Notes: generated by a model not told the origin, from the letters alone. 64,000 nt of DNA from Echinococcus granulosus (GCF_000524195.1 NW_020170382.1:1647382-1711381), one strand, 5' to 3'. Shown: positions 38,901-53,900, numbered from the stretch's first letter. Made by a program: numbers and translations.

Positions 38901-41900
38901 TGCTTCACATTAAGTTTCGGGAAAAAACTTCATCTTCAATGGTGGTGTCTTCTCTCCTGTAATACTTCAAGTGCTGGGTAAAATTTGGTTGAAATTGAGA
39001 CAACTAGATCGACTCCATTGGGTATGGTTACCCCACTCTCTCTTCCCTCTTCTGCCCTGACATTGACTCGAAACTGCTTGTGTCTGCGTGCTTGACAGGA
39101 CACACACTGGAAATTTTAATCATCAACTTTTCCTTCCAAATCAAAACTTGAAATCACACTGTTTGATTGAATCACAATCAAACTAAGTGAGCTCCGGTGT
39201 CTGCTTCTCCTATTAGCCCATGCGCTAAGAATCTTGCGTATTTCTGACGCTCTCAAAAAGGCATTCGATTACTTCACTTTTACTTGTCCTCATATCCACC
39301 ATCCTGCAAATGTGCCAGTGGAATGGAAGAATTGTTTACATTGATGGAAATTAGAATTGACAGTTTGAAATTAGGCGTTAGAAGACAAAATATCAATTCT
39401 TTTGAACTCGTTGAAAGTCTCTGTGGCTCAGAGGTTTCGTACCTGGACTGCTGGCTCCGTGTTTACGTATTTTTTTTCTCAGGAATACCGTAGCTTTATT
39501 CAGTTGAAAATAAAAAAATGCATTGTTCCGTCGTTGTGGCTTTTTTAAAAGTTGGAAAGTGTGTCGAAGACAAAGCCTCTCCAAGAATGCTATTAAGTGT
39601 TATGACCTAAAATCTGATTCCCCTTATGCATTTATTGTGTTTTCGGAAATCATTTGGATTCAGCTAGGTACCTTTGAGGAAAAATGCAACTATTTAGACT
39701 TTTTCATCAGACTTACTATATGAAGCGATTTCTTCGCATTAATGCGACAATAGGTTCATTCTCCCCTAGATATGCATATATTTTTTCATATTAGGGAACG
39801 TTGAAAGCCAGGACCGCTTCATTAGTGGTGTTCAGTTTGTGGTAGATCAGGCGGTACATCCGGTACCGTTCTTATGCCTCTTTCTCGATGCTGCACTATG
39901 ACTTTACATATGGTTAATTTTTAAGCATGCTTTTTGCGTAGTAAAACAGTCATGTGGTTGATTCACCGTCTTTGGGATCTGAAAACTGGTGTACGTGCCG
40001 CGCAATGCTCTTGTCTGTGGCCCGTCTGAGAGGCGGTGTAGATGCGAAAAGTTAATTATTATTATCCTTATTAACCTCATAGTTTGCCCCTGGGAGCCAA
40101 GTCAGAATTTAGAAGTTAAAAAGTATCTTACTCTCAGGGGCTTTCGTTTTTGCTTCTTGCTTAAGTCGGCAAACTGAGAGCACTGAATTTATAATTACAA
40201 GGGTGAAAAATTCCGTCAGAATAAAATTTACACTGTGAAAGGGCTCAACTCTTGACAGGGATCATCGGCTCCTTTTGAAGCCATCTAACTGTCTGACAGC
40301 AAAATTAAAGTGAGAGAGGATCGACTTTGTGCCGAAAATGTTCTACGACAGCTTGTCTGAAAGCAAGTGGCAGATTTTCTAGGCTTAAGTAGACCAACCT
40401 TCATACGAAGCGGATTTACATGTTTTATCTGGTTCTGCTGCAGAAAATTTTGCACTTCACCTTTTTCAAAAATTTCTCGACAAACTTTGAAATAAGTTGA
40501 ATTATTGAATTGCCATATAAGAAAATTCTAGTGGTTGCAATTTTATAAATAATTTTGCTGGCCACTGATCGATTTACGGCCCGACCTTTGTAGATGGTGG
40601 TGGACACTGAGACTTGTTTATCTATTTTGTTAATCATGCTTTTGATGCAGCCGGGCGCCTCTCGTTGCACACCCACTTGAACACCAGGTTATTATTAAGT
40701 AAGCACGTATCCGCTTCGCAAATTTTTCTTTCCCGCTTATGTCGTTAGAATTACTGCACGATTTAAGGACGACTAACACTTCATTTAAAAATGGTGTAGT
40801 CAATAGTGCGCGCACCAAGTGTGGTGGTTGGATTCTTTCCAAATCAAGAGGCATCTTGTCCTATGTCTATCCAAATTAGGGAACAGTGGTAACATGGGTA
40901 TCAACATCGCCACTGCCACCTTATTTTCACGCGTTCAAAAGGCGAGATATAAAACCCATGTAAAGGAGGGAAGATGGTGTCAGTGTATAGTATGTGATCA
41001 TTTTGTGTGTTGCTTTGTGCCAGCATTCTTTGCGCCTCTATTTAAATGAGTGGTGCTATTAAGTAGTATGTGTGAACCGTGTAGGTGACGACTGACCTGA
41101 ACCACACCTGTACGGATAGCCACTCGGGCACGTCGGCGAGTGCGCCTCTGGCCGCGGGCATCTGTGCACTCACGCTCTCGGCGAATCCACGATTGACGTG
41201 GCGCGACCTCCAATACATCGTCATCCACTCCGCCCGACCCGACGGCCTCTACACCAACGACTGGCGTGTTAATGGTGTCGGTCGACGCGTTTCACATGCC
41301 TTTGGGTAAATGGCTCCTTCAGTCTTTTATCGCTGTCAACACCATCACCTATCCATTTTTCCATCCGCTCATCCACCCATTCCGTATTCATCCATCTTAC
41401 CCATTCTTCCTTTGATCCATCTTGATTTCTTTCATCCCTTTTTCCATCCGCCTATTTATCGGCTTAATCGAGTCAATCCAGAAATCTAGATCTTATGACA
41501 CAGAATGCCTATTCTTATCAATGTTAAAGTCCTGTCGCACTAATTTTCGGTAATTCGAACCGTATGATCTAAGTTTCCATTTTTTTTAAATTAGAGCACG
41601 TTTTTCTCAATCAGCGCCGTCACTAAACTGATAAAGGTAGCATTATTTAACATGGTGAGTCTAGTTTATAATTACCTAACTTTGAATAACTGATTTTATC
41701 AGATCCCAAAGAGAAAATAACAGTCGAGGTTTGTAATTGCCTTATCAATGAAGCAGGTTGTCACCTTGTCTGCGACCTGTGATGAAAAGGAGTGAATAAC
41801 CCCACAATGCGGCAGGCGATTAAGCAAACACTTTTCGTAACTTGCTGAGTACAAGTGATCCTTTTTCACAGTCTGACAACAAAGCGATTCAATATTTGGA

Positions 41901-44900
41901 AGATACCTAGAAGTAAATAACTGATCTTGCGAAGTGATCTGATGAATATGTTGGGGTTCCGATTTCGGCCTTTTTTATGGTCTGAGAATCGTTGTCTATA
42001 CAGGCAATGTGCGATTAAAATTTGTCTAGTTAGAATATTTATCTGCCTTCGTTAACCGATCACGTTCCTTTTATCTCCCATGTTTGTCAGAGGAGGCACT
42101 TTAACTTTTCAGGCCGTTTAGATGCAAATTCAAAACGATGATCAAGCACAAATATCTGGTACGTGAAGACTTGCAGTCTGCCTGAAAGCAAACTTTAGAA
42201 CAGCTCGAAATAAGACAAGAATGATGCATCCACTGAGTAACTCCTCAAGAATTTCATGAAGACAAAAAAAGTCCCACTACTCGGGCTGAGTATGCATTGT
42301 CGACTTACAAAAGGACATGGGAGCTACTGACACGGTCCGAAGGCCAAGCCTTCTGGTGGAAATGCAACGGCGGTACCCCTACGTGGACCGCTACCAAAAC
42401 CGGAAATTAAACAAACAACCGGGGCATTGCAACTAGATGGAACACTAGTTATGATGCTTTGACAACTACAAGTTTGGGTTTCATGTCATATTTTACTGCC
42501 AGCTGTCCTCTTTGCGCGTCAATCCATGAAATATGACGTTGTGCGTTTGATCTTACTGTCCCCTTTATCCCTTTGCTTTTGCTTCCAATTTCGTCTGTGC
42601 ACATGAGAAGTCATTTTATCAGCAGCCAGCCCCTAAACCCACTTAATCATCTCTAGTTGTTAAAAGTAAATGCGTAAACAGCTCGGGTAAAACACTTTTG
42701 CATTATTTAACAATGTTTAGAAACCGTAAAGTTTTCCTCGAGAGAATCGAGCGGTAGAACAAGTTTTTCCTTTAATGTTATTAAAGTTCCTCAAATAGCC
42801 TTTCACCTTAAGATAGTGGTAAGTGGTATTAGGTATCGTTGTGCCCTCCAGTGCCCAATGTACTCACTTAATCGTATCCACTCCCCAAATTTGTTGATTT
42901 TCTGACTAAATAAATCTGTCATTACTATTCAGTTAATTAAATCAAAGAAAATTAAATGAACAGTGAACTTGGCATAGCATCCTTTTTCCTAATCGTCCAA
43001 CCTTGTTCGGCTTCCGCTCATCGAGGGGACTGAAGCGGTCGGCATGCCGCTGCCATTGTCGTTTTGCCTGGGCAGTTAAAAGAATTTGCTTTATACTAGA
43101 AATTCTCCAATTTGATTTGAATGCACGAGCGTATCTGAAGGCAATGTCTCTTCGTCCAGTAAATTTTTGGAAATTGGCTGAAAGTACTTTTGTATTTCGT
43201 GTCCTGGTTGACAGTTATTTACCTTTTTGACCATAGCCAGGTGATTCAGAGAGTGTGGAAATCTACTTGTATTATAAATTATTTTAATCTTTACTTTTAT
43301 AACATTAGAATAAACCAAGGAATGGTCCTCGATTTCTAGATGGTTTGAACTTTGGATGAAAACAGTATCCACCTTCTCAATGAAGGTAATTGGCTGATGT
43401 GAAATCAGTGTTAGGCTTTCAACGGTTGAGGATGCCACATAGTTCCCTGAGTGGATTTGAATTTCGAATATCAAGCACGAGCAGCGCTATGAATTTTTAA
43501 TTAATGATACCAAGGCGACAACTACTTGTTCATTTCTAATCATTCCTTACTTATGCCTTCACAAATTTGCTTATATTTGCCAAAATTCCAGCTACTTAAA
43601 GCCGTGTTTTATTTAGCTTTTTTTTCGTTGGTTGAAACAGATTCTCTTTCCTGCACGTTAATACGAAGTCGCTTCAAAAGCTTTCAAAACTAGATATTGC
43701 TTTCGCTTTGAAACATTTATGTTTTTATAGTGACTGCCCGTTTTTGATAAGATCACAGCTTTCCTATTTGCCTGCTTGTCTTTTGAGGACATTGTGCATA
43801 TAATAGGGCAAATTTCGACTGAGGCTGGAAACTGAGGAGGGGGAGATACGATTTGTTTGTACACAGTACTTTTTTGTGTTTATTGTGGAGCTGTACATGT
43901 CATTAAATGGCATTTAAGCATGGTGATGCATGCATCCATCATGATTAGTGCTCCGGGAACACCACCTCAAATTAAGAATCAAATTGACAAATTTATAAAA
44001 AGAACCCTCGGTAGAGAAGATTATGCATCTTTTTCTGCCAGACGCTAGTATTAGTAGTTGAAAGCCAAAAAAATTTTAAATGCCCTTTCAACCTACCGAA
44101 CTTAACTTGGGCGAGTGGTGAAACGAGCATCAGTATATCATGGCCATTATTATTAGTTTGCCAGTATTTCGGCAGTGTTTGTTGTGATCATCATCGGGAG
44201 TTGATTCAGGCGGTGCATGTATTTTTACCCGGATTCACCGACATTACCGTGATGCGGCTGGCGAATTTCGCTTCGTGGCATTTGGACTTTCGGACACGCC
44301 TTATTGTCGAGACCGACTGAGTGACAGGTACGCGTGGGACTTTGTCAGGGCATCAGGTGCGACTAGCATTCCCCTCTATGTTGTCGATACTGTTCGTCTG
44401 GCTAGTGAACGGCAGCCTACCCCTAATTGGTGGTGGTTTGGATTCCAATTTTTATGCTAGCCTTTTGAGCACGTTTACTATCATTTCACATATACGGATG
44501 CCTCCACCTTCCTATATGAGCCTATCGTTACAAATATGTGGCATGCGCTCATTATCATTGTGACAGTTTGGTTGCATTTAGAGCACCAAAGTAGATCTTG
44601 GATGCTCTTGATCCAAGATTTGTTACACTTTTTTGACCTGTGGCTAGTAGTTTAATTCGTCTAAAGAAATTGACGGCAATGCACAACTTATAAAAAAAGT
44701 ACATCCCTGGGTTGTGATGGTTGTTCTTCCTCCAATACCTTGGTAGTGAACGCGTTTAAAGTTAGATTGCCTAACTAAAATTTCATAATTTATTTTATTT
44801 ATGAGTCAACCAATTTAAACAGCTACTGTTGATGCAATCTCAACCTATTAGTATTACACTCAGGCAGACTCTCTGGTTATAACAAGCGCTTCTCTGAGCT

Positions 44901-47900
44901 GCTACCTACTTTCCAGCCAATCAATCTTTAAAACCGACTGATCTTATGTGATCACGATAATGTATCTTCAGCTATGGAAAAATTTGCTTTGGCCCGTAGA
45001 AAAAGTAATTTTAATCTTTTGGCGTCGAGCCGAATCAAGTTAAAATCCTAGCCCAAAAAGTAAAACGCCAGTCAGCAAAGGTCACAAGTTCCCGTTGTGC
45101 TTCTTTACGTTGTGAACCATAGTGTGGCATTACCTCATAACTCTGTCTTAGTAACATCTGTTTTCCTGTTAAATATTTCGCAATACTTGTGGTGGGTTAA
45201 CGTTCAGCCAGCTTTAGGCTAAGGGAAGCTTACACAAAGAAAGGCTTTTAAGCTCCCTGGGAAAGATTATTTCACATTAACTAATCGGAACATCATTAAA
45301 TGTGATATCAATGCACATTGATAAATTGAGCTAAAGTCTTGAGGTAAGTCAGCAAGGAACTGCTTTTTACTGTCATTGTCACTTATTTCCTCATTCTCTC
45401 AAGCCCCTCTCTACATTCTATGATACAGATTTCAGCTTTCCAAACCCCTTTTATCTTTCAAGGAAATGTTTGCTTGGTGCTTTACCCGTGATTTTGAGCG
45501 TTTTTTTTCTCCTCGAACATTTCTGAGGTATGATTAGTGTTGTGAATGTGCATATGTTTTAATGCAATACCGTAATAGTGTGACACGCTTCATAAACTCT
45601 TCAAGTTAATAGTATGCAGTAACCAAATCAGATGTTGTATTTCACATGCTTTGAAAATAGCATTTTAAGTTGACAAAATGTATCCATTATTCTGCTTCAG
45701 GCGGTTCGCAACGAAAGCCACATTCTTTCAAATCGAGTTTAAGATACTTTATATCTCAAAAACGATTATTTCTTCCTTCGCTTTGCTATTTGAATGTAAT
45801 TATAAGTATTCAGTGCCACTAATATGGTGCCATATTCCTCATTTAAATGAGGAAAATCAACTCAAGATCTTGACATTTTTTGATTAATCATCAAGTCAGT
45901 TCTTGTATTTCCTATCAGCTACACCAACCGGTAACTCGTTCTTTCGACACGGCGCACTTTTTACTTTAATTGTACGAGGATAGATGACGGAACTCAGATC
46001 TTCTTCCAGTTACGATCCAATGGTTTTTACAACAATTGATCTCTTTGAGACGTGACATCAGGACACACTTCGTTTAACTGTCACAAGTTAACCTCCAAGA
46101 TGAGGAGAATCTGCGAATAATGCACCCTCTCCGGTGTATTCCTTTAGCTACGGGCTGATGGATGCTGCAGTGATGGTGGATCTGGCGCTCAACTGGACTA
46201 CAGTTCCCACCCAGCGGATCTGCGAAGTGCACGCTTCTCTTCCGCGTAGCCCGTTGAAGATGCGTCACCATACGACGGAGCAACTGCGACTAGAGACGGA
46301 CGGGTGCCTCGTTAATGAAGCCGGCGACCCTTCAAGGGGCGTTGCCTACCTGGAGCATGTTCAAGCGAAAGTGAGTATTTTCCTCTTGTATCTCACGTTT
46401 TGAAATGGTAAATAATTAAAAAGGATGGGTGAAGTTGAAGTATGCAAAATTAACACTGTGTCCCAGTTATTTCCCAAGGCGTTGTAAGATATACAAGCAT
46501 TAGAGTACTTTTATTTTCAACGCACAGGAGAACTGGGCGACTGTTAGCGTACCCTAACTCCACCAACACAACAATTAGGTCGCAACGGATTGGAGGTGCC
46601 GGCATATTTGAACTTACCACCAAAGCAAATACCGTCCTACTGCGACATATTGATGGAAGAAGTATTCATAATTCCTTTACACGTGAAACGAGCGTTTTCT
46701 TACATGTAGCGTCACTGCGTTAGGAATGTCGTCTTACACTAATATGTAATTTAAATAATCAAAGAAACCAAAGAACAGTTACCATATTTCCAATGGCTTT
46801 AGCGAAGGCGTCTTTGAACAACATTTCAATTAATGAGTAATTGCCATGTTCACACCCCTCTGGTTTCTCGTTCTTTTCTTGTTCACTCTTGGGAAGAGGA
46901 CTTTTACTAAATATAAGCTAAACTTAAACTAAATTCTGCTATTGGCCGCGTATTCGTTCGCGAGTAATTTGTCAATAATACAATGATGATGACAGTCAGA
47001 CAAAGGTCATGGGGTCTGTGTTTCCCTCCTGCCCCCCTCCTTTGCCTTACCAACGGAAGTAAAGCTAGCCCCCTGATCATTATCATTATTTCCTTTGTGC
47101 CTTGTTAATAAATGTCTATTTTCCAGTAATATGGCCACCAAAAATGGGGATGACGTAGGGTGAACAACCTACTACCTCCTGAAAAATGTCTGCGTTAACC
47201 TCTCAGACAAAGGGGTTCAAATCAAACCGGAATTTCCAATTTTAAGTTGAAGACAAAACGGGCCGCAATCGTTGTGGTACCATGCGCGGTAGTAGGCGGC
47301 AAGGGCGTGCTATTTAACCTCAATAGCCGGCGAACGTTTCGTGGGTTAGTCCAGACACCGTTAATCAAGAGGGCAGGTAACAGTGATGATGCGTGCGTGG
47401 AATGATGAATAAAGTTATGTATTAACGACGTGGTAAAATCTGCGGACATTTGTGTCCCCAAAAGGCACCCAACTTTAGTAAAGCGTTTGAATGAGACCAA
47501 GTTTTGAGGAGGGCCGTGTATTCCTCCGTGACGATTTAGATGGCTCTGGCTTCAACCTCACAGCCTTGGCAGTCATTCTAGTGGAAAATCAAAGCACAGA
47601 ACAACTGCCAACCGACGTATGACTTCGTAAAATTGCACAAAAGGCAAGTCCTTCTGTGAGAATGGTGATTGGGAGCATTTACACTTTTGAAAACTTAATA
47701 CACGCTGAATATCAAGGTAGCCTTCTGCTTGTGATGTTTCAGGATGTTTCAGCCCTACCGGTAAATATTTTCATGTCGAAGCTTTTTGGATGTTAGCTAA
47801 GCATTGCGATAATTTTGTAAATTTAGTAGAGGACTATATCGAATGCATGCAAGTTGAACTCTCTGAAAGTTTTCCTTTTTATGTAATAATGCGAATCCTC

Positions 47901-50900
47901 AGTTTAGCACTTCCCTTAGTGCCTTGGATGTATGTGCGCATGTACATAGGTGCACACACGAATATCTTCACATCCACCAAAATGTCTATTTGTTCATGGC
48001 CACTTTTAGTGGCACCTTGGTGATTTGTATACTTGCGTGATTTAGACCCCGTTGGACAAACTTGGCATCTCTGACATCATCCCATTTTCGCAAATGCGTT
48101 TCCTTTTTAACACAAGGTTTTCTGAACCACAAATCCTTGGCGTAGCAAAGGACCTGGCAGTACTACAGATGGATTTAATCCCCAAACCACAACGGTCGTC
48201 GGCGCATCCTTTCACTGCGGCCAAAAACTAAGATGACCAGTTTCGTTCTCAGATAACTGACACACCCTCTATCTAGAGGGTGTAGACGCCACTTTGGTTT
48301 TTACAGCATAAACCTTGCTGTTTCATTTTCACCGCTACAACCTTTTACTCTTTCCCATAATCGGGTCTACTAAGGTCTCAGGCGTTTGCCATAGCAGATA
48401 GCTAAAAAGTTAGGGATAGGCACTGCTTTTTAGTAGGGAATTTCTAGCCACCTCTTATCAATTGAAAGTTCATAGCGTTACATAGTCTGGCAATCCGTGA
48501 TCGAGACTGCATTCATTGCCTGCTGAGATCTATAATTTCGACACTATCACTAATGTCGAAACCATGTCCGGATGTGGAATTTGGTTGTTTAGTTGTGATT
48601 GAGATCATCGATTTCACCTTACCTGGTCGCAATTTCACATGCCATCTGGTCGTAAAAGGCGCCTTCAACATGGGCGTGTTTTATTGCTACGTTTATTATC
48701 CCACCCCTCCGTTGGCCTGTAGTGGTGCTGCCGCTGCCGCGGATACTTCAAATCGTCTGATTACGGGCGTGGGTCAAAGCGTCGTGATTAATTCTAAAAG
48801 AACGCACTCCTGATTCTGGCTGGGGAAAGCTGGGGCTTACACATATTTCCCACGCCTTATTATCATCTCATTCTGTGGAATGTTTACATAATTAACCTCC
48901 CGTCGCTAAGCTGGGAAATAAGTGTGATTCCACGTCCGTTTATTGGAGGAGCGGTGCCTTAATGGGACACGTGTTGAATACACTTCCAATCCTCCTTCAG
49001 TGGTGATTGCGGATACGTACTCGTCCATAGAGGTTGCTAATTCGGTATTCTTTTAACAATGACCAAGTTTATCATGGCTTAGATTGCTTCGCTCAAAACT
49101 GAGGGGAATGGGGCTTACAATATCCTCCTTTTTCCTCCTCTACCTTTATTGTTCCTTCTCGTGCATCAATAACAATTGCGTGACCTATCACCCTAAAGCA
49201 GATGCTCTCACGTGTTCCCCGTCCTTATCTGATCGCGTGACTTTCCCGTTGCCTCCCTCTTCTCCCTCCCCGCTTTGGGCAAAAGTTTTCTATTTTTTTT
49301 TCTATTCCATGACCAAAAGCCCCTTGTTGATATCTCTGTTGCTTGAGCTACTAAAAAGCGATCTTTAAACCTCATTTCACCAGCATCACTGCAAAGTAGA
49401 CAGTGTTTTTATGAAATATTTATGGGATGCTGCAAGAACGGTGACAAAATATGATAAATGAAGGACTTTCGAATCCCCTACTAAGAACTTAATTCGATAG
49501 CAGCAACTATTAAGCAGGGATAACCCACTGTAGAGGATCGGATTTCGTGTTGTTGTGGCAGTGAACTGATCCGTTTAAAGTGCATTTCCTTGCCGTGTCG
49601 AAATGTCGGAAAGCAACATGAATTCATGGCCACATTTCCCAAGTTCCGGTTCCTATTCTTACCTGTTTTTTTTTCGTTATTGTACAACATGGCGTGTAGT
49701 TGGCTGAGATCCTAATTTAATTGTACTTGTAAATCCCTAACCACGTTAGATATCGCTATTTTTAACGATAGCGCTATCAGTGACTGTTCAAAGGCGAATC
49801 TGAGGTCTATTTTGAAACCACTTCACCAACACAAATAGGAGCGTTGCGGGCAGTTTAATCCTTATCGAGATACCTTATTATATACCATGATATAAAGCTT
49901 CGTTATTTACTTCCGCCATTACGGAAAGAAGAGTCGTTGAGGGGGTGGCTTTGGCCCTACCTCACGCAATGCTGGACGATCAGAGAAGGTAATGGCTTCC
50001 AAAAGTTTTTTGTGTTTACAGCTAGAGCCAATAGTACTTGACGCCCCGGTATAGGGTTAGGGGAGGTGTAAAGGTAAAAATACTCTATATTGTGGGTAGA
50101 TTTGTGTTATGATGCCACAGGACCTTAAAGTTAGAAGATGTATCGAATTTTGTTGCAAAATGGTTGATGCGATTGCAAGTTTGCAAGGTTCTTAATTGTT
50201 GCATTATGAGGTGGCTCCTCCAGTCAGATGGTTCAAATTTGGCTTATTTTGAAAAGCAAAATTGGGGCAGGGCCTTCTAATTATTTCTTCATCTCAGTAA
50301 GTAGTTAAAACACCTCTGTCTGCTAATTTACGCATCTGAGTTACTCGTGAAGACGGACCTCATAACCGGCTTAGGGGTAGCTTTATTGCAGGCACAAAGA
50401 AGAGTTGGGCCAAGAAGAGTCTCATGTCGCCATCATGTAGGCTGTACTGCGGGAGATGATGTAAACAAAACAAACATTATTTTGTTCCTCTGATAGTGCT
50501 GTGCTGTTTACTAGGTTAGAGGAGCTGCCTGAAACGCGAGGTCACTTTTTTTCAATAAAGTGGGAAAGAGGTGCAGAGGTATTCGAATAACCCACGCCAT
50601 TTCGAGTTGACAGTTTTTAGCCACTGGTTTTGTAACAAGCTACTCAAAGGTGGAAACTTTCAACCTTATCGAGTATCAACAAATGTTAGAGATGATCTAG
50701 TAAAAAAACAATTGCGCCAAAGTGTACACCACCAGAAGTGGATTATTTGAACCATTTATTATTTTTCAGCTGTTTTTATGTGATCCCTACTCAGACTTTG
50801 CAGTAATCTAGAGGTAGGAAAATTACTTTCTTCCCTTTGAACTGGAAGGGATGTTTTGGTCGGAGGCGTGATATTCACCTGCCTACATTCCCCCTATAAA

Positions 50901-53900
50901 CCGTCCGGAATTGGTGTTTGTGAACCGGAAGGGTGGGGATAAAAGTTTTCTGTCTTCTGCGCAGCGTCTTTCAACAGTGTTATTATAATCCGCACAGCCC
51001 ATTTTGATCTGCGGAAGCCAATTTTTTGGTTCAAATCCTAGATAAAGGGATTGACCCTGATGCTAACCATTGACTAGGACATCCTTGAGGTTCCACGATG
51101 TTTGATGCCGTCCCCAAATTTGGAAAATAGTTTCTACGTACCCATTAACTATCATATTGGATGGAGTTGTATTTGAATAGATAATCTCATCGATGGCTTT
51201 TTTGCGTGGTTATTTGCTATGAGGTTCTTCAACACTTCTTTGAAAACAAATCACATTAGAAATGAACAATGAAGTATTCTTACTCTGTTCTCCATACGCC
51301 GAAATGGTTTATCCCCCTTACTGCTAGTCGATTAATACTCAAAAACATCATTTTCATCCGTCATATGCTTGTGTGGACGTGATTATAAATCTCTAATATC
51401 AATAAATGCAGGGTTGTGCAAAATTTCCCACTTACCGCATGTTTCCCTCCCCCTGTGTGTCGGCGGGACGCGCACCGACTGGGAATTTGGTGCATTTACA
51501 CAAACATTTTGCTACATGTTTTAACCTCAAATAAGTTTTTTGTTGAGGAGAGGAAATTCTCTTTTTTCCTATTTCTCCTTTCTCTCACATGAAACAAAGA
51601 CATTTCAATGAACTGGTTGGAGTATTATCTGTTAGGTATGTCCTCTTTTTTCCCATAAATACAAAATCATGAACTGGCCTCATTTCTTGCTCGAATCGGG
51701 TGTTCTTGGAACAGTATGATAGATATAATTTATCTGGCCGGGATAAATCCGTCATATTCCAGTGATACTAGTCCACAGGGGGAGATTAATAGCCAAAGTT
51801 GATCAAACGAAACTAGTCTGTGACTTGAATGCGGGCTTATGTAAATCTTCCCCGTAGTGATAAAATGTGGAAGTGTGATGCAGGGCGTAGACACTCGCCG
51901 CAGTGTATTGGGACCGCTCGCCATCAAGATAAGCTATAGGCTAAGAAGCACTAATGTCAAAATCTTTCTCGCCTATTGTAAACGAGGCGATCGAGACCCC
52001 TTCAAAAGCCGAACACGGGAATCGTGTTCACTAGAACTTACTGCGATTAATTTAAGCCCATGCATCGGAGTATTTATGGCAAGCTATTTGGCAAATTCAG
52101 TCCAATCCGGTTGGAACAGATGGAGTACCGATAAGATTGCAAAATTGTAAAACTTAGTCTCAAGCTGTTTGATTACATTGCTTTTCTGCTCGCTTGAGCT
52201 GGGGTTTAAAATCGACACTGCAAAATACCTGTAATTTTGTGCGACTTTTGCAGTCCGTGTTTAGTTTTTTAGGATGTTTATTTTTTGCAGTAGTCCATAA
52301 ATATTTAATTAAATATGCTCTTTTTCCCAGCTAACGAAACAGCACTTACTTCATGAGCATTACACGGAGCACTTGCATCGGAATCGCATCAAATCACTTC
52401 CAAAGATAATAAGGGGAGTGCCATTCTTCCGAAGGATCCATAACATGGTGTTGTCAAAATGTGGTAGAATGGTAACTGATTATTCATCAATACCTCAGTG
52501 CTCATCCCGAGAGTCGGTTTTTTTTATCTGTTCACATAATTACGAGTGTGTTTGCATCACAATAAACTAGACAAGTAAGGTAAACGCTTCTCTCAGGAAT
52601 GCGTAAATTTACCCAACATATAGATGGTAAAACCAGCGTTCTCATTAACCATCCACAGCGTTTAAAGTTGGCCTGACTTTTTTTTTCTCAAATCTTGGAA
52701 TATGAGTGCAAGTCAAGGTAATTGTTACATCTTTTCTGTAGAACCGAGTAGGGACAGCAGATGTCAGCCAGAGAAATTGGGGTTACTGCTGCCTCTCTGC
52801 AGTAGGTTCACTTGGTGCTGCCACTAATGTGACACCTAAGTCCCCCGTTTCTGAAATGAGTTTTATTAGAAACGTTCACTGCCATGCCCTTGTCCTTACT
52901 TCTTTCATTATAAAGGATAACTGATAAGTAGAAATCGGCTGGAACCACTGGTCTCCAGGACGTTTCTCCTCCCCCCTTGATACCTGCGATAATGCAACCA
53001 AGGAGCTTGCAGAATGGTATCGAGTTCTTGAGCACTGGGCTAAACGACTTATCATAATTGAAGAGATTTTTCTGGTCATGGAGTGAGGAGTCATTACAAT
53101 ACATTATTACCCTAATGTTATTGTGAGTTTATCCGCTTACACATGTCCCTCTTTACTTCCCTTCTCTTGCCTTCCCTTTGTGACCTTTAAACACTGTATC
53201 CAACCAGCAATTTCAAAATCGTCATTGCTCTTTTGGAGTGGGTGGGTTTATCTCTTTTATTCCAAGAGAAAGATGATGTATTTAAGAAAAGCCTGAGCAT
53301 ACTGTTCTATGAGGGTTTCTTAATGGCCTCATCTTCCTGACCCCCTTCCTCTCTTCCTCACACCCCAAGGTTACACTGACGAGTGACTGCCGGGGTGAGG
53401 TGGAGCTCTGGCTGACCTCACCAATGGGAACAAAGAGCAAGTTGCTGAGTAAGCGACCCTTCGATTTAGATGTCGCCGGATTCCACGCCTGGCCTTTCAT
53501 GTCTGTCCACTTCTGGGGTGAAACGGCCAACGGCACGTGGACCCTCACTGTCCACTCGGGTAACGCCGTCGGTGAGTTGGATACTACCACCTACCCCTTT
53601 TCATTTTGAAATGGTCGAACGGTCTTTTTCGGGTGCTTTAATCTCGACATCTGAAAGTGCGGAAGTGTTTTAGTATTTCAATCGTGAACGCGCCTTGATT
53701 GCACCATTAATTTGATTCACTGATTCGAGATCGACTGCTGAGCTTTCACACTTCCCGATTTAGCTTTTATTTAAGGTTCCAGATTTTCCACTCAAAATTC
53801 ACATTTGAACGAAACACCATATCCTGCATCACCAAATGATCGAATCCTTTTTAATTTGGTCTTTACATCTGAAAGCTAATCAACATCCTACACCTCAACC

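Larger units (their letters stand above)
41306..46147 (+). other. Furin-like intron 8
   Basis: This 4,842-base intron contains a degenerate ATCC tetranucleotide tract (41341-41453), LTR copy C, a coding-like G+C-rich island (about 44176-44460) and a 20-bp palindrome at 45835-45854. Confidence 0.75.
46371..53369 (+). other. Furin-like intron 9
   Basis: The longest intron (6,999 bases). It contains a decayed coding-like tract (47491-48231) followed closely by a hairpin (48262-48283). Elsewhere I see only AT-rich sequence with short unassigned frames. Confidence 0.75.

Noticed and set aside
51020..51045. GGTTCAAATCC resembling a tRNA T-loop
   Set aside because: No D arm, anticodon stem or acceptor pairing can be found upstream.
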